This document shows positions 29,209 to 39,704 of a stretch of DNA of 64,000 bases, piece after piece (the first letter of the stretch is position 1; the number at the start of each line of letters is the position of its first letter). Below the pieces are notes generated by a model, which was given only the letters and a program-made list of their open reading frames with translations, was not told where the DNA came from and did not search any database. The stretch lies in contig NZ_CP059900.1 in the NCBI RefSeq assembly GCF_014126825.1, positions 2,680,954-2,744,953 on the forward strand, in the 5' to 3' direction. A program made the position numbers and the translations under genes. Origin of the DNA: Tomitella gaofuii. GTDB taxonomy: Bacteria > Actinomycetota > Actinomycetes > Mycobacteriales > Mycobacteriaceae.

Positions 29209-29892
29209 ATGACGAAACCCGACGGCAGCCCTTCCCCCGACGACTCCCCGGACCCCGCCGGGACCCCGGCCGGGCAACCGGCGCTCGGGGAGCACCGCTT
29301 CCACCCGGCGGTGATCGCCACCGCCATCGCGTTGCCCATCGCGCTGATCGTCGGCATCGTCGTCGCCGGGGTGCTGGTGGCGGGCTCCGACGACGCTTCC
29401 GACGACACCGGGCCCGTCGCCGTCAGCGGCGCCGTGCCCGCCCCGGAGTCCGGATCCGACGCGTGCGCAACGCTTCTGGCGGCGCTGCCGGACACGCTCG
29501 GCGACTACACCCGCGCCGAGCTCGCCGAGCCGGCCCCGGAGGGCGCGGCCGCGTGGCGGCCGGACTCCGGATCCGACGATTCCGCGGACCCCGCCGCCGC
29601 CGAGCCGATCGTGCTGCGCTGCGGGCTGGACCGGCCCGCCGAGTTCCGCCAGGGCGTCGGCATCCAGCAGGTGGACGCGGTGCAATGGTTCGAGGTCTCC
29701 GGCGCGGAGATGGGACTCGCGTCGTCGACGTGGTTCGCCGTCGACCGCCCCGTGTACGTGGCGCTGACGCTCCCGAACGGCTCCGGCCCCGCCCCCATCC
29801 AGGAGATGTCGTCGCTCATCGCGCAGGCACTGCCGGCGCAGCCCATCGACCCGGCCCCCGCCGCGTCCGCGCCGCCCGCCGACGGAAACTGA
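29209..29892 (+). CDS. DUF3515 family membrane-anchored protein
   Basis: A 227-residue protein with a disordered N-terminus, one membrane segment (about residues 34-58) and an extracytoplasmic domain. The domain contains two Cys (DACATLLAALP and LRCGLDRP) that could form a disulfide. DUF3515 proteins are encoded between thiL and ddl in Mycobacteriales (the Rv2980 position). The function is unknown. The start is ATG 29209, with a weak GAGGAAA site upstream. Confidence 0.85.
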   Translation: MTKPDGSPSPDDSPDPAGTPAGQPALGEHRFHPAVIATAIALPIALIVGIVVAGVLVAGSDDASDDTGPVAVSGAVPAPESGSDACATLLAALPDTLGDYTRAELAEPAPEGAAAWRPDSGSDDSADPAAAEPIVLRCGLDRPAEFRQGVGIQQVDAVQWFEVSGAEMGLASSTWFAVDRPVYVALTLPNGSGPAPIQEMSSLIAQALPAQPIDPAPAASAPPADGN

Positions 29893-29900
29893 GCACCCCG

Positions 29901-29920
29901 CCCGGCCGGCGCGGGCCGGG
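29901..29920. terminator. Short hairpin between the convergent DUF3515 gene and ddl
   Basis: A 7-bp GC stem (29901-29907 with 29914-29920) and a 6-base loop lie in the 57-base convergent gap. There is no U run. Confidence 0.4.
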
Positions 29921-29949
29921 ACGGACGGGGGTTGAGCGCGGGCAGATGG

Positions 29950-31092
29950 TCAGCGCAGGCCGGTGCCGCGCGCGGCGGCGGTGTCGATCATTGCGGTGAG
30001 CAGGTCGGCGTAGCCGGTGCCGGCCGCCGCCCACATCTTCGGATACATCGAGATGGCCGTGAAGCCGGGCATCGTGTTGATCTCGTTGATGACGGGCCCG
30101 TCCGCAGTGACGAAGAAGTCCACGCGGGCCAGCCCCTGGCAGTCGAGCGCCCGGAAGGCGCGCACCGCCAGGGCCCGGACCTCGTCCGCCACCGCGTCGT
30201 CGAACATGGCGGGGATGTCGAACTCGCAGACGTCGTCGAGGTACTTCGTGTCGAAGTCGTAGAACGCCCCGTCGTCGGCTCCCGCCGCATCGGCCTCGGC
30301 CTCCGGCATGCGGATCTCGGCCAGCACGCTCGCCGACACCGTCCCGTCCGCGCGCTCGAGCACACCGCATTCGACCTCGCGGCCGACGATCGCGGCCTCC
30401 ACGATGACCTTCGGGTCGTGGCGCCGGGCCTCGGCGAGCGCCGCCGGGAAATCCTGCCATGACCCCACCCGCGTGATGCCGATCGACGATCCGCCGCGGG
30501 CCGGTTTGACGAACACCGGCAGGCCGAGGCGCTCGCGCTGCGGCGCGGTCAGGGCGTCCTCGCCGCGGCGCAGCACCACCTGGGTGCCCACGGGCAGGCC
30601 GTCCGCGGCGAGCAGCTTCTTCGTGAACTCCTTGTCCATGCCTGCCGCGCTGGCCAGCACCCCCGGGCCCACATATGGCACGCCGGCGAGCTCGAGCAGG
30701 CCCTGGATGGTGCCGTCCTCGCCGAACGGGCCGTGCAGGACGGGGAACACCACGTCGACCTCGTGCAGGATGTCGCCGGCCTCCCCGTCCGCCAGCGACA
30801 GCAACGCGCCTGCGCGGGTGGGGTCGGCGCTCAGGGCCACCGGGGTCCGGGTGGCGTCGACGGCGGGCAGGCTCCGCCCCCGGGGGGTCAGCTCCGGCAC
30901 CGCGCCCTGCGTGCAGTCCGGACCCAGCACCCACCGTCCGTCCTCGGCGATCCCCACCGCGATCGGCTCGAACCTGTCGCGGTCGAGGTGCGCGAGGACG
31001 CTGCCCGCCGACACGCACGACACCGAGTGCTCGCTGCTGCGCCCGCCGTAGACGACCGCGACCCTTGTACGACGATTGTTCACGTCCAGCAC
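29950..31092 (-). CDS. ddl: D-alanine--D-alanine ligase
   Basis: Makes the D-Ala-D-Ala dipeptide for peptidoglycan. The 380-residue ATP-grasp enzyme has [14 protein letters not shown] near the start, [34 protein letters not shown] and the metal site [18 protein letters not shown]. The start is ATG 31092; the GTG nine bases downstream is an alternative. gpsA lies 31 bases upstream, as in mycobacteria. Confidence 0.97.
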   Translation of the reverse strand: MLDVNNRRTRVAVVYGGRSSEHSVSCVSAGSVLAHLDRDRFEPIAVGIAEDGRWVLGPDCTQGAVPELTPRGRSLPAVDATRTPVALSADPTRAGALLSLADGEAGDILHEVDVVFPVLHGPFGEDGTIQGLLELAGVPYVGPGVLASAAGMDKEFTKKLLAADGLPVGTQVVLRRGEDALTAPQRERLGLPVFVKPARGGSSIGITRVGSWQDFPAALAEARRHDPKVIVEAAIVGREVECGVLERADGTVSASVLAEIRMPEAEADAAGADDGAFYDFDTKYLDDVCEFDIPAMFDDAVADEVRALAVRAFRALDCQGLARVDFFVTADGPVINEINTMPGFTAISMYPKMWAAAGTGYADLLTAMIDTAAARGTGLR

Positions 31093-31123
31093 CGTACCTG
31101 CCGCCCCGCGCGGTCCGTGCCGC

Positions 31124-32122
31124 CTATTCCGGCTTGATCCGCCGTCCGAGAAGCTGCACCAGCGCCTGCGACACCGGAACCTGCTCGTGGCACACCGAGT
31201 GCACGGCCTCGGTCAGGGGCATCTCCACCCCGTAGCTGCGGGCGAGCTCGAGGATCGACGAGCACGACTTGACGCCCTCGGCCACCTGCCCGTGCGTGGC
31301 CTGCTGCGCCTGTTCGAGGGTCTCCCCCCGGCCCAGCCGCTCGCCGAAGGAACGGTTGCGGGACAACGGCGACACGCAGGTGGCCACCAGGTCTCCGACG
31401 CCGGCGAGCCCGGCGAGCGTCTTGGGACGCGCGCCCAGCGCCACCCCCAGCCGCGTCATCTCCGCCAGGCCGCGGGTGATGATTGCCGCGGACGTGTTCT
31501 CGCCCAATCCGATTCCGGCTGCCATCCCGCTGCACAGCGCGATCACGTTCTTGCACGCGCCGCCCACCTCGCACCCGATCACGTCGGTGTTGGTGTACGG
31601 CCGGAAGTACCCGGTGGCGCACGCCCGCTGCACGGCGACCGCGCGCACCGAGTCGGGGCACGCGATCACCGTCGCGGTGGGCTGCTCCGCCGCGATCTCC
31701 TTGGCCAGGTTCGGCCCCGACAGCACGGCGACCCTGTCGGCCTCCGCGCCCGTGACCTCCGCGATCACCTGGCTCATCCGCATGAGCGTGCCGACCTCGA
31801 CCCCCTTGGCCAGGCTGAGCAGCGTGGCCGAGGCAGGAAGATCCCCCGACCATGCGGCGAGGTTGCCGCGCAACGACTGCGACGGCACCGCGAGCACCAC
31901 CACATCCGCGCCGTCGAGGGCCTCCGCGTGGTCGTGGGTGGCGCGCAGCCCCTCGGGCAATCGCACCCCCGGAAGATAGTCCGGGTTGACCCGTCGCTGC
32001 GCGACGGCGTCCGCGACGTCCGCACGCCTGGCCCACAGCGTGACCTCGGTGCCCGCGTCCCGCAGCACCTTCGCGTAGGCGGTGCCGAACGAGCCCGCCC
32101 CCATCACCGCTGCCTTGACCAC
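31124..32122 (-). CDS. gpsA: Glycerol-3-phosphate dehydrogenase (NAD(P)+)
   Basis: Reduces dihydroxyacetone phosphate to glycerol-3-phosphate for phospholipids. The 332-residue protein starts [20 protein letters not shown] (GTG 32122, AGGAAGG upstream) with the Rossmann GAGSFG motif. It has the catalytic region [17 protein letters not shown] and [19 protein letters not shown]. It forms a gpsA-ddl pair and is divergent from fbiD. Confidence 0.96.
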   Translation of the reverse strand: MVKAAVMGAGSFGTAYAKVLRDAGTEVTLWARRADVADAVAQRRVNPDYLPGVRLPEGLRATHDHAEALDGADVVVLAVPSQSLRGNLAAWSGDLPASATLLSLAKGVEVGTLMRMSQVIAEVTGAEADRVAVLSGPNLAKEIAAEQPTATVIACPDSVRAVAVQRACATGYFRPYTNTDVIGCEVGGACKNVIALCSGMAAGIGLGENTSAAIITRGLAEMTRLGVALGARPKTLAGLAGVGDLVATCVSPLSRNRSFGERLGRGETLEQAQQATHGQVAEGVKSCSSILELARSYGVEMPLTEAVHSVCHEQVPVSQALVQLLGRRIKPE

Positions 32123-32276
32123 CCGTCCCCGTCCTTCCTGGCGCGCCGTGCACGGCAGCACCGCGTGCGGGCCGCCGGCGGACGCCTTCGCCTCCCGACG
32201 TCCCTGACCGTACCGGCCCGGCGGCGCGTCCGTTCGGCGCAGATCCCGCAGTGCGGCCACGGCCCCGCATGCTGGC

Positions 32277-33050
32277 ATGATCGGAACCATGCCGACGCAC
32301 GCGATCGCCGCCCCGCGCGTGCACGTCGTCGTTCCGGTGAAGAGCCTCGCCGACGCCAAGTCCCGCTTGTCCGCAGAGGTGCATGAAGCGCTGCGCCGCG
32401 AGCTGGTGCTCGCAATGCTCCAGGACACGCTGCGGGCGTTGCTGGAGTCCCCCGCCGTCTCCGCCGTCACGGTCGTCACGCCCGACGCCGCGGCCGCCGC
32501 CGTCGCCGCCCGGTGCGGAGCGTGCAGCATCGACGAGCGGCGGGCGCTCGCCCGGGCCGGCGGCTCCGGCGCCGGACCGCCCGCCGGCCTCAACGCCGCA
32601 CTCACCGGCGCGGCGTACCGGGTGCGTGACACCGTCGCACCGGACCACCTCGCTTTCGTGCAGGCCGACCTGCCGTCGCTGCGCTCCGGCGAGTTCACCG
32701 CGGCCGCCGCGTCGGCCATCGCATCGGCCAGCGCACCGGCGGGACCGCCGGGCGTCCCGCCTCGCACCGGAATCGGGCCCGGCCGGGCGTACATCGCCGA
32801 CCGGTCCGGGGCCGGCACCACCGCAATGTTCGTGTGCGGTGCGGCGACGCGCCTCCGACTCGGCTTCGGCGACGATTCCGCACTGCGGCACGCGGAGCAG
32901 GGCGCCGTCGCCCTCCCGGGTGCGTGGCCGGGGCTCCGCGCCGACGTCGACACCGTCGCAGACCTGCGCCATGTCGGCCGGCTCGGCACCGGGGCGTCGA
33001 CCGAGGCGCTCCTGCGACGCGTCGGCGTCCCGGGCGCGAAGTCGCGATGA
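32277..33050 (+). CDS. fbiD: Phosphoenolpyruvate/2-phospho-L-lactate guanylyltransferase (FbiD/CofC)
   Basis: Activates phosphoenolpyruvate (mycobacteria) or phospholactate (archaea) with GTP in coenzyme F420 synthesis. The 257-residue protein has [20 protein letters not shown] at the N-terminus, [11 protein letters not shown] for metal binding, and a C-terminal [10 protein letters not shown] and ADVDTVADL region. It occupies the Rv2983 position beside gpsA. ATG 32289 is an alternative start with a better ribosome binding site. Its stop overlaps an ATG in the ppk frame. It implies F420 use in this organism. Confidence 0.9.
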   Translation: MIGTMPTHAIAAPRVHVVVPVKSLADAKSRLSAEVHEALRRELVLAMLQDTLRALLESPAVSAVTVVTPDAAAAAVAARCGACSIDERRALARAGGSGAGPPAGLNAALTGAAYRVRDTVAPDHLAFVQADLPSLRSGEFTAAAASAIASASAPAGPPGVPPRTGIGPGRAYIADRSGAGTTAMFVCGAATRLRLGFGDDSALRHAEQGAVALPGAWPGLRADVDTVADLRHVGRLGTGASTEALLRRVGVPGAKSR

Positions 33051-33112
33051 ACAGTGCGAAAAATCGGGCCGGGCATCATGCACGACGCGCCGCGATGCGG
33101 AAGGATCGACAC

Positions 33113-35368
33113 GTGCACGACGAAACAGACGGGGCCCGGTCCGCCGGCGCCGGAACCACAGCCCTCGACCCTGCCGCCGCCGCGACGGGCACCGGCGCGC
33201 CCGCGGGCGATCCCGCCCCGGGCGCCCCGCCACCTGCGGCCACCCCGGCGGCGCCCCCCGCCGCGACCATGCGCACCCCCCGCCCGGACACCGACCTGCC
33301 GCACGACCGGTACCTCAACCGCGAGCTGAGCTGGCTGGACTTCAACTCACGGGTGCTCGCCCTCGCCGAGGACTCCTCGCTTCCGGTGCTCGAACGCGTG
33401 AAGTTCCTGGCGATCCACGCGTCGAACCTCGACGAGTTCTACATGGTCCGCGTCGCCGGACTCGGCCGCCGCGACGAGGCGGGTCTGCCCGTCCGCTCGG
33501 CCGACGGGCTGACTCCGCGGGAGCAGCTGCAGCTCATCGGTCGCCGCACGCAGGTCACCGCCACCACGCACGCGCGGGTGTTCCTCGACCACGTGCTGCC
33601 CGAGCTGGCAGACGCGGGCATCCACCTGACCCGCTGGGAGGAGCTCGACGACGACGTCCGCAAGGGCCTGTCCGAGTACTTCCACGAGCGCGTCTTCCCC
33701 GTGCTCACCCCGCTCGCGGTGGACCCCGCCCACCCGTTTCCCTACATCAGCGGGCTGAGCCTCAATCTGGCCGTGACGGTCCGCGACGGCACCACGGGCA
33801 GCGAGCATTTCGCCCGCGTGAAGGTCCCGAAGAACGTCGACCGTTTCGTGCCCGTCGGCACCGTTTCCGACGGCGGGTCCGGCCGCGGCGATGCGGTGAC
33901 CTTCCTGCCCATCGAGGATCTCATCGCCGCCCACCTCGACGTGCTCTTCCACGGCATGCAAGTGGTGGAGCACCACGTGTTCCGTGTGACGCGCAACGCG
34001 GATTTCGAGGTGTCGGAGGACCGGGACGAGGATCTGCTGCAGGCCCTCGAACGCGAGCTGGCCCGTCGCCGGTTCGGTTCGCCCGTGCGCCTCGAGGTGA
34101 CCGACGACATGAGCGAGCACATGCTCGAGCTGCTGCTGCGCGAGCTCGACGTCAGCCCCGCGGACGTCATCCGCATCCCGGGCATGCTCGACCTGACGGG
34201 ACTGTGGCAGCTGCACGGTCTGGACCGACCCGCGCTCAAGGACGCCCCCTTCGTTCCCGCCACCCCGCCCGCCTTCGGGGAGCGCGAGACCGCCCGGAAC
34301 GTCTTCTCGGCCCTGCGCCGCGGCGACGTGCTCGTGCACCACCCGTACGACTCGTTCTCCACCTCGGTGCAGCGGTTCATCGAACAGGCCGCGGCCGACC
34401 CTCAGGTGCTGGCGATCAAGCAGACGCTGTACCGCACGTCCGGCGATTCGCCCATCGTCGACGCGCTCGTCGACGCCGCGGAGGCCGGCAAGCAGGTGGT
34501 GGCCCTGGTGGAGATCAAGGCCCGCTTCGACGAACAGGCCAACATCCGCTGGGCCCGCAAGCTCGAGGAGGCCGGCGTGCACGTGGTGTACGGGATGGTC
34601 GGCCTCAAAACGCACTGCAAGACCTGCCTGGTGGTGCGGCGCGAAGGCTCGGCCATCCGCCGCTACTGCCACATGGGCACCGGTAACTACAACCCCAAGA
34701 CGGCGCGGCTCTACGAGGATGTGGGACTGTTCACCGCCGATCCGGAGATCGGCGCCGACCTCACCGACCTGTTCAACTCGCTCACCGGGTATTCGCGGGT
34801 CAACCGCTACCGGAACCTGCTGGTCTCGCCACACGGGATCCGGCGCGGCATCGTCGAACGCATTGCAGCGGAGATCGACGCCCACCGTGCGGGGCGGGCC
34901 GCCGGCATCAGGCTCAAAGCCAACGCGCTCGTGGACGAGCAGATCATCGACGCGCTCTACCGCGCGTCGCAGGCGGGCGTGCCGGTGGACATCGTCGTCC
35001 GCGGCATCTGCTGCCTCAAGCCGGGCGTCCCCGGCCTGAGCGACAACATCCACGTCCGCTCGATCCTGGGCCGGTTCCTCGAGCATTCGCGCATCCTGCA
35101 CTTCGTCGGCGCCCAGGAGTACTGGATCGGCAGTGCCGACATGATGCACCGCAATCTGGACCGCCGGGTGGAGGTCATGGCCCGCATCACCTCCGAGGAG
35201 CTCACACCGGTCCTCGGCAGCATGTTCGACCTGGCCCTCAGTGCGGACACCCGCTGCTGGGTGCTGGGCGCCGACGGCACGTGGAGCGCCTCGCCGTCCG
35301 GCGACACCGACGTGCGCGACTACCAGGAGACTCTCCTGCAGGCCAGCCGCAGCGGGCCGATCGACTGA
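33113..35368 (+). CDS. ppk1: Polyphosphate kinase 1
   Basis: Reversibly makes inorganic polyphosphate from ATP. The GTG at 33113 follows GGAAGGA and gives 751 residues. An Ala/Pro-rich N-terminus of about 60 residues precedes [20 protein letters not shown]. The phosphohistidine region is [21 protein letters not shown], and [15 protein letters not shown] and [15 protein letters not shown] complete the core. An ATG at 33047 overlapping the fbiD stop is an alternative start. mutT1 follows, as in M. tuberculosis (Rv2984-Rv2985). Confidence 0.95.
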   Translation: MHDETDGARSAGAGTTALDPAAAATGTGAPAGDPAPGAPPPAATPAAPPAATMRTPRPDTDLPHDRYLNRELSWLDFNSRVLALAEDSSLPVLERVKFLAIHASNLDEFYMVRVAGLGRRDEAGLPVRSADGLTPREQLQLIGRRTQVTATTHARVFLDHVLPELADAGIHLTRWEELDDDVRKGLSEYFHERVFPVLTPLAVDPAHPFPYISGLSLNLAVTVRDGTTGSEHFARVKVPKNVDRFVPVGTVSDGGSGRGDAVTFLPIEDLIAAHLDVLFHGMQVVEHHVFRVTRNADFEVSEDRDEDLLQALERELARRRFGSPVRLEVTDDMSEHMLELLLRELDVSPADVIRIPGMLDLTGLWQLHGLDRPALKDAPFVPATPPAFGERETARNVFSALRRGDVLVHHPYDSFSTSVQRFIEQAAADPQVLAIKQTLYRTSGDSPIVDALVDAAEAGKQVVALVEIKARFDEQANIRWARKLEEAGVHVVYGMVGLKTHCKTCLVVRREGSAIRRYCHMGTGNYNPKTARLYEDVGLFTADPEIGADLTDLFNSLTGYSRVNRYRNLLVSPHGIRRGIVERIAAEIDAHRAGRAAGIRLKANALVDEQIIDALYRASQAGVPVDIVVRGICCLKPGVPGLSDNIHVRSILGRFLEHSRILHFVGAQEYWIGSADMMHRNLDRRVEVMARITSEELTPVLGSMFDLALSADTRCWVLGADGTWSASPSGDTDVRDYQETLLQASRSGPID

Positions 35369-35436
35369 TCCCGCGCCGCAGGCCGGGCGGAGGGCCGGAT
35401 GCCGCCGGGCACCGGACCATCGCGCACAATCGGACC

Positions 35437-36363
35437 GTGAGCATCCAGAGCGGCCCGGCACCGCGATCGAGCACCGTCCACGCGGCCGGCACGGTGTTGT
35501 GGCGGTACCGCGGGGACGGACCGAAGCGGGAGTTCGCGGTGGTGCACCGGCCCGAGTACGACGACTGGTCCCTGCCCAAGGGCAAGCTCGACCCCGGCGA
35601 GCCGGCGGCCGCCGCGGCCGCGCGGGAGACCGTCGAGGAAACCGGATACACCGCCGGCCTCGGACGTTTCCTGCAATCGGTGTCCTACCCGCTCAACGCA
35701 CGCCGGACCAAGGTCGTCGACTATTGGGAGGCGCGGGCGGCCGGCGGCGGGTTCCGCCCCAACTCGGAGGTCGACGAGCTGCGCTGGGTGCGGTTCCGGG
35801 ACGCCGTCGAACTGGTGACCCACGACCTCGACCGCGCCGTCCTCGCCCGGTTCCGTGCACGGCGCCCGGGCGACGCCATGATTCTTCTCCTCCGCCACGC
35901 CCGCGCCGGGCGCCGCGGAGCGTTCGACGGACCCGACACCGCCCGGCCGCTCGACGACAAGGGAGCAGAGCAGGCTCGCCTGCTCGCCGCCCAGACGGCC
36001 GCGTTCCGTCCCACGACCGTGCATTCCGCCGACCACGTACGGTGCGTGGACACCGTCGCGCCGCTTGCCGGACACCTGCACACCGACGTCGTCACCGAGC
36101 CGACATTGTCGGAAGAGGCCTACGCGCTCGATCCCCAGGCGGGACGACGGCGCCTGCGCGAGATCGCCGGAGCGGGCGGGGTCGCGGCCGTGTGCAGCCA
36201 GTCGGGGGTGATCCCCGACCTGCTGCGATGGTGGTCCGCCCGCGACGGGCTGGCGCTGCCGTCCACCGAAACCCACAAGGCCGACACCTGGGTGCTGACG
36301 CTGCGCGCCGGGCGGCTCATCGCCGCCGACCGGCTGCCGGCGCCCGCTCCCGGCCCGCGCTGA
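35437..36363 (+). CDS. mutT1: MutT1-like Nudix hydrolase/histidine phosphatase fusion
   Basis: A 308-residue two-domain protein. The N-terminal Nudix domain has a complete box: GKLDPGEPAA, then RETVEETGY. The C-terminal histidine phosphatase domain begins ILLLRHARAGRRG and contains VHSADHVRCVDTVAPL. This fusion is typical of mycobacterial MutT1, which cleans 8-oxo-dGTP and 8-oxo-GTP and hydrolyses diadenosine polyphosphates. The start is GTG 35437. It ends six bases from the convergent hupB stop. Confidence 0.93.
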   Translation: MSIQSGPAPRSSTVHAAGTVLWRYRGDGPKREFAVVHRPEYDDWSLPKGKLDPGEPAAAAAARETVEETGYTAGLGRFLQSVSYPLNARRTKVVDYWEARAAGGGFRPNSEVDELRWVRFRDAVELVTHDLDRAVLARFRARRPGDAMILLLRHARAGRRGAFDGPDTARPLDDKGAEQARLLAAQTAAFRPTTVHSADHVRCVDTVAPLAGHLHTDVVTEPTLSEEAYALDPQAGRRRLREIAGAGGVAAVCSQSGVIPDLLRWWSARDGLALPSTETHKADTWVLTLRAGRLIAADRLPAPAPGPR

Positions 36364-36369
36364 CGGCGG

Positions 36370-37311
36370 CTACTTTCCGGCGGACTTCTTCGCGGGCGAC
36401 TTGCGCGGCGTCGACTTCTTCGCGGCCGCAGTGGTCTTCTTGGCGGCCGTGGACTTCTTCGCCGCCGTGGTCTTCGTCGCCGTGGTCTTCGTCGCGGTCG
36501 ACTTCTTCGCCGGAGTCGCCTTGGCGGCCGTGGATTTCTTGGCGGCCGTGGATTTCTTGGCGGCCGTGGTTTTCTTGGCCGCCGTGGTTTTCTTGGCGGC
36601 CGTGGTTTTCTTGGCGGCCGTGGACTTCGTCGCGGTCGACTTCTTCGCCGGAGTCGCCTTGGCCGCCGTCTTCTTGGCGGCGGCGGACTTCGTGGCCGCC
36701 GTCTTCTTCGCCGCCGTGGACTTCTTGGCCGCCGTGGACTTCTTGGCCGCCGTGGACTTCGTCGCGGTCGACTTCTTCGCCGGAGTCGCCTTGGCCGCCG
36801 TCTTCTTGGCGGCGGCGGACTTCGTGGCCGCCGTCTTCTTGGCCGCCGTGGTCTTCTTGGCGGCCGTGGACTTCGCCGCGGTCGACTTCTTCGCCGGAGT
36901 CGCCTTGGCCGCCGTCTTCTTGGCGGCGGCGGACTTCGTGGCCGCCGTCTTCTTCGCCGCCGTCGCCGACGTCGCAGGCAGCGTGGGCGCACCCGAGCCG
37001 CGTTTGACCGCGACCCCGGAGGAGCTCAGCTTCTGTTTGCCGGCAACGAGTTCCTTGAACTGCGCCCCGGGACGGAAGGAGGGAACCCGCGTGGCGCGGA
37101 CCCGCACAGTCTCGCCCGTGCGTGGGTTCCGTGCGACACGCGGTGCTCGCGCACGCTTCTCGAAGACGCCGAAACCGGTGATGGTCACGTTCTCGCCGGC
37201 GTGGACCGCGCGGACCACCGCGTCGACGAATCCTTCGACCACCGCCGTCGTCGTGCGACGGTCCGTGCCCAGCTTGTCGACCAGACCATCGATGAGTTCT
37301 GCCTTGTTCAT
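36370..37311 (-). CDS. hupB: Histone-like DNA-binding protein HupB with long Lys/Ala tail
   Basis: A nucleoid-associated HU protein fused to an H1-like tail. Residues 1-90 are a standard HU domain ([34 protein letters not shown], the DNA-binding arm [22 protein letters not shown]). The remaining 220 or so residues are almost only Lys, Ala, Thr, Ser and Pro in AAKK/PAKK repeats, giving 313 residues in all compared with about 214 in M. tuberculosis HupB. The tail is coded by near-identical long repeats, so its length probably varies between strains. The ATG at 37311 is the HU start. Confidence 0.95.
   Translation of the reverse strand: MNKAELIDGLVDKLGTDRRTTTAVVEGFVDAVVRAVHAGENVTITGFGVFEKRARAPRVARNPRTGETVRVRATRVPSFRPGAQFKELVAGKQKLSSSGVAVKRGSGAPTLPATSATAAKKTAATKSAAAKKTAAKATPAKKSTAAKSTAAKKTTAAKKTAATKSAAAKKTAAKATPAKKSTATKSTAAKKSTAAKKSTAAKKTAATKSAAAKKTAAKATPAKKSTATKSTAAKKTTAAKKTTAAKKTTAAKKSTAAKKSTAAKATPAKKSTATKTTATKTTAAKKSTAAKKTTAAAKKSTPRKSPAKKSAGK
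36620..36954. repeat. Three 89-bp direct repeats inside hupB
   Basis: Copies at 36620-36708, 36752-36840 and 36866-36954 are identical or nearly so; a G/C change around position 11 of the third copy is the clearest difference. A partial fourth copy lies near 36489-36523. They encode the [20 protein letters not shown] segments of the HupB tail. Spacings of 132 and 114 bases are multiples of three, so recombination between copies keeps the frame. Confidence 0.9.
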
Positions 37312-37491
37312 CAGAAAGACCTCCCCTGACCGTGGTCCCGTCTCGGACCGTTTGCACGCCACGATAAACCGGGTCCGCCGCGCCCGTGGGCTTCCGCAGC
37401 AAACTTGGTCCGGAATTCTAACGCGCAAATACGTTCTGGGCAGGTTCTCGGCGGTCTTTTCCTCCCGACCGGCCGCGGCCCGCGGCCGGTC

Positions 37492-38097
37492 TCAGCCGGC
37501 GGCGGGCTCCGTCAGCGTGCGCGGCTTCCACTGCGGGCGCTGACGTTCGAATGCGTCGATCGACTCCGCGACGCGCAGTGTCAGGCCGATGTCGTCCAGC
37601 CCCTCGAGCAGCCGCCACCTGGTGTAATCATCCAGTTCGAAGGGAACGACGAGGGTGCCCGCGCTCACGGTCTTGGCCCGCAGGTCCACCGTCAACTCCG
37701 TGCCGGGGTGCTCTTCGATGGCCTTCCACAGCAGTTCGACGTCATGCTGTTCCACCTCCGCCGCGACGAGCCCCTGCTTGCCGGCGTTTCCGCGGAAGAT
37801 ATCGGCGAAACGTGACGAGACGACGACGCGGAAACCGTAATCGGACAGCGCCCACACCGCGTGCTCACGCGAGGATCCGGTTCCGAAGTCCGGGCCCGCC
37901 ACCAGTACCGAACCGCGATCGTACGGCGGCGTGTTGAGAATGAATTGCGGATCGCTGCGCCACGCCGCGAACAGCGCGTCTTCGAAGCCGGTGCGCGTGA
38001 CCCGTTTGAGGTACACCGCCGGAATGATCTGGTCGGTGTCCACATTGGAACGTCGCAGTGGCACACCGATACCGGTGTGGGTGGTGAAGGGCTCCAT
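37492..38097 (-). CDS. leuD: 3-isopropylmalate dehydratase small subunit
   Basis: Partner of LeuC in isomerising isopropylmalate in leucine synthesis. The 201-residue protein has [32 protein letters not shown] and [12 protein letters not shown], all standard for the swivelling small subunit. It lies 65 bases downstream of leuC, and the hupB start is 180 bases further down. Confidence 0.97.
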   Translation of the reverse strand: MEPFTTHTGIGVPLRRSNVDTDQIIPAVYLKRVTRTGFEDALFAAWRSDPQFILNTPPYDRGSVLVAGPDFGTGSSREHAVWALSDYGFRVVVSSRFADIFRGNAGKQGLVAAEVEQHDVELLWKAIEEHPGTELTVDLRAKTVSAGTLVVPFELDDYTRWRLLEGLDDIGLTLRVAESIDAFERQRPQWKPRTLTEPAAG

Positions 38098-38162
38098 CGT
38101 CTCGATTCCCGTCTGTGCTGTGCGTGCGGATCAGGGTGTGCGCGCCGGGCGCGCGGGCGCGG

Positions 38163-39605
38163 CTAGCCGAGGTCGGCGGGCGCGGAGAGCGTGCCGCGCA
38201 CGGCGGTCGCCGCCGCCACGGCCGGTGACACCAGATGCGTGCGCCCTCCCTTTCCCTGCCTGCCTTCGAAATTGCGGTTGGAGGTGGAGGCGCACCGCTG
38301 GCCGGGCGAGAGCTGATCCGGATTCATTCCCAGGCACATCGAACATCCGGCTTGACGCCACTCCGCGCCCGCCGCGGTGAAGACCTCGCCGAGGCCCTCC
38401 TCCTCCGCCTGCGCGCGCACGCGCATCGACCCCGGCACCACCAGCATCCGGACGCCCTCGGCGACTGTGCGTCCGCGCAGCACGTCGGCGACCACGCGCA
38501 GGTCCTCGATGCGGCCGTTCGTGCACGACCCGACGAAAACGGTATCGACGGCGATGTCGCGCAGCGGCATTCCCGGACGCAAGTCCATGTACTCCAGGGC
38601 CGACGCCACGCTGGCCGCCTCGTCGGCGTCGACGATGGCCTCGGGATCAGGCACGGAGCCGCCCAGCGGCGCCCCCTGGCCCGGGTTGGTCCCCCACGTG
38701 ACGAAGGGCGTCAGCGTTGCGGCGTCGATGCGGACCTCCTTGTCGAAGACGGCGTCGTCGTCGGTGCGCAGGCCCCGCCAGTGCGCCACGGCGGCGTCCC
38801 AGTCCGCCCCCTGCGGTGCGTGCGCGCGGCCCTCGATGAACGCGAAGGTGGTCTCGTCGGGCGCCACCATGCCCGCCCGGGCGCCGGCTTCGATGGACAT
38901 GTTGCAGATCGTCATCCGTGCCTCCATCGACAGTGCCCGGATGGCCTCGCCCCGATACTCGATGACGTGCCCCTGGCCCCCGCCGGTGCCGATCTGCGCG
39001 ATCACGGCCAGGATCAGATCCTTCGCCGTCACTCCGTCGGGCAGGATTCCGTCGACCGTGACCGCCATGGTCTTGAACGGGCGCAGCGACAGCGTCTGCG
39101 TCGCCATCACGTGTTCGACCTCGGAGGTGCCGATCCCCATGGCCAGTGCGCCGAACGCACCGTGCGTGGAGGTGTGGCTGTCGCCGCAGACTACGGTCAT
39201 CCCCGGTTGCGTCAGGCCCAGCTGGGGTCCCACCACGTGCACGATGCCCTGCTCGATGTTCCCCATCGGATGCAGACGCACGCCGAACTCCTCGCAGTTG
39301 CGGCGCAGGGTCTCCACCTGCGTGCGCGAGGTGGGATCGGCGATCGGCTTGTCGATGTCCACCGTCGGCACGTTGTGGTCCTCGGTGGCGATCGTGAGGT
39401 CGGGCCGGCGCAGTTTCCGCCCCGCCAGGCGCAGGCCCTCGAACGCCTGCGGACTCGTGACCTCGTGCACCAGGTGCAGGTCGATGTAGATCAGGTCCGG
39501 CTTGCGCTGCGCGCCCTCGCCCTCCCCCTTGACGACGACGTGCTCGTCCCAGACCTTCTCCGCGAGAGTGCGAGGCGCCGACGCCCGAGTTGCTCCATCA
39601 CTCAT
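38163..39605 (-). CDS. leuC: 3-isopropylmalate dehydratase large subunit
   Basis: A [4Fe-4S] aconitase-family enzyme of leucine synthesis, 480 residues. Cluster cysteines lie in [13 protein letters not shown] and in [10 protein letters not shown]. Substrate motifs [10 protein letters not shown] and [14 protein letters not shown] are present. ATG 39605 is chosen over an upstream TTG at 39614. The 5' region holds divergent promoters shared with the IclR regulator. Confidence 0.97.
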   Translation of the reverse strand: MSDGATRASAPRTLAEKVWDEHVVVKGEGEGAQRKPDLIYIDLHLVHEVTSPQAFEGLRLAGRKLRRPDLTIATEDHNVPTVDIDKPIADPTSRTQVETLRRNCEEFGVRLHPMGNIEQGIVHVVGPQLGLTQPGMTVVCGDSHTSTHGAFGALAMGIGTSEVEHVMATQTLSLRPFKTMAVTVDGILPDGVTAKDLILAVIAQIGTGGGQGHVIEYRGEAIRALSMEARMTICNMSIEAGARAGMVAPDETTFAFIEGRAHAPQGADWDAAVAHWRGLRTDDDAVFDKEVRIDAATLTPFVTWGTNPGQGAPLGGSVPDPEAIVDADEAASVASALEYMDLRPGMPLRDIAVDTVFVGSCTNGRIEDLRVVADVLRGRTVAEGVRMLVVPGSMRVRAQAEEEGLGEVFTAAGAEWRQAGCSMCLGMNPDQLSPGQRCASTSNRNFEGRQGKGGRTHLVSPAVAAATAVRGTLSAPADLG

Positions 39606-39637
39606 GCCACTCAAATCCCTTCAACGCGCCGTCCCGC

Positions 39638-39655
39638 GGTCCGGTCGTCCGGACC
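39638..39655 (-). promoter_or_regulatory. Hairpin in the leuC leader
   Basis: GGTCCGG (39638-39644) and CCGGACC (39649-39655) form a 7-bp stem with a 4-base loop in the predicted leuCD mRNA leader. There is no U run. Its role is unknown. Confidence 0.4.
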
Positions 39656-39666
39656 CCGACCGTGGT

Positions 39667-39704
39667 GTCTCAACATACGAGACGATAATATCGTTCTGTG
39701 AGAC
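39667..39704. promoter_or_regulatory. Divergent leuC/iclR promoter and operator region
   Basis: Three nested symmetric elements fill this short AT-rich stretch. GTCTC (39667-39671) pairs with GAGAC (39679-39683), ACGATAATATCGT (39682-39694) is a perfect palindrome, and GTCTCA pairs with TGAGAC (39699-39704). On the minus strand TATTAT (39690-39685) is a good leuC -10 box. On the plus strand TAATAT (39686-39691) lies 7 bases before the regulator GTG at 39698, which implies a leaderless mRNA. Confidence 0.7.

Noticed and set aside
36401-37300. Repeats in hupB considered as a CRISPR array or intergenic repeat element
   Set aside because: The repeats are in frame, encode the Lys/Ala tail and have no unique spacers.
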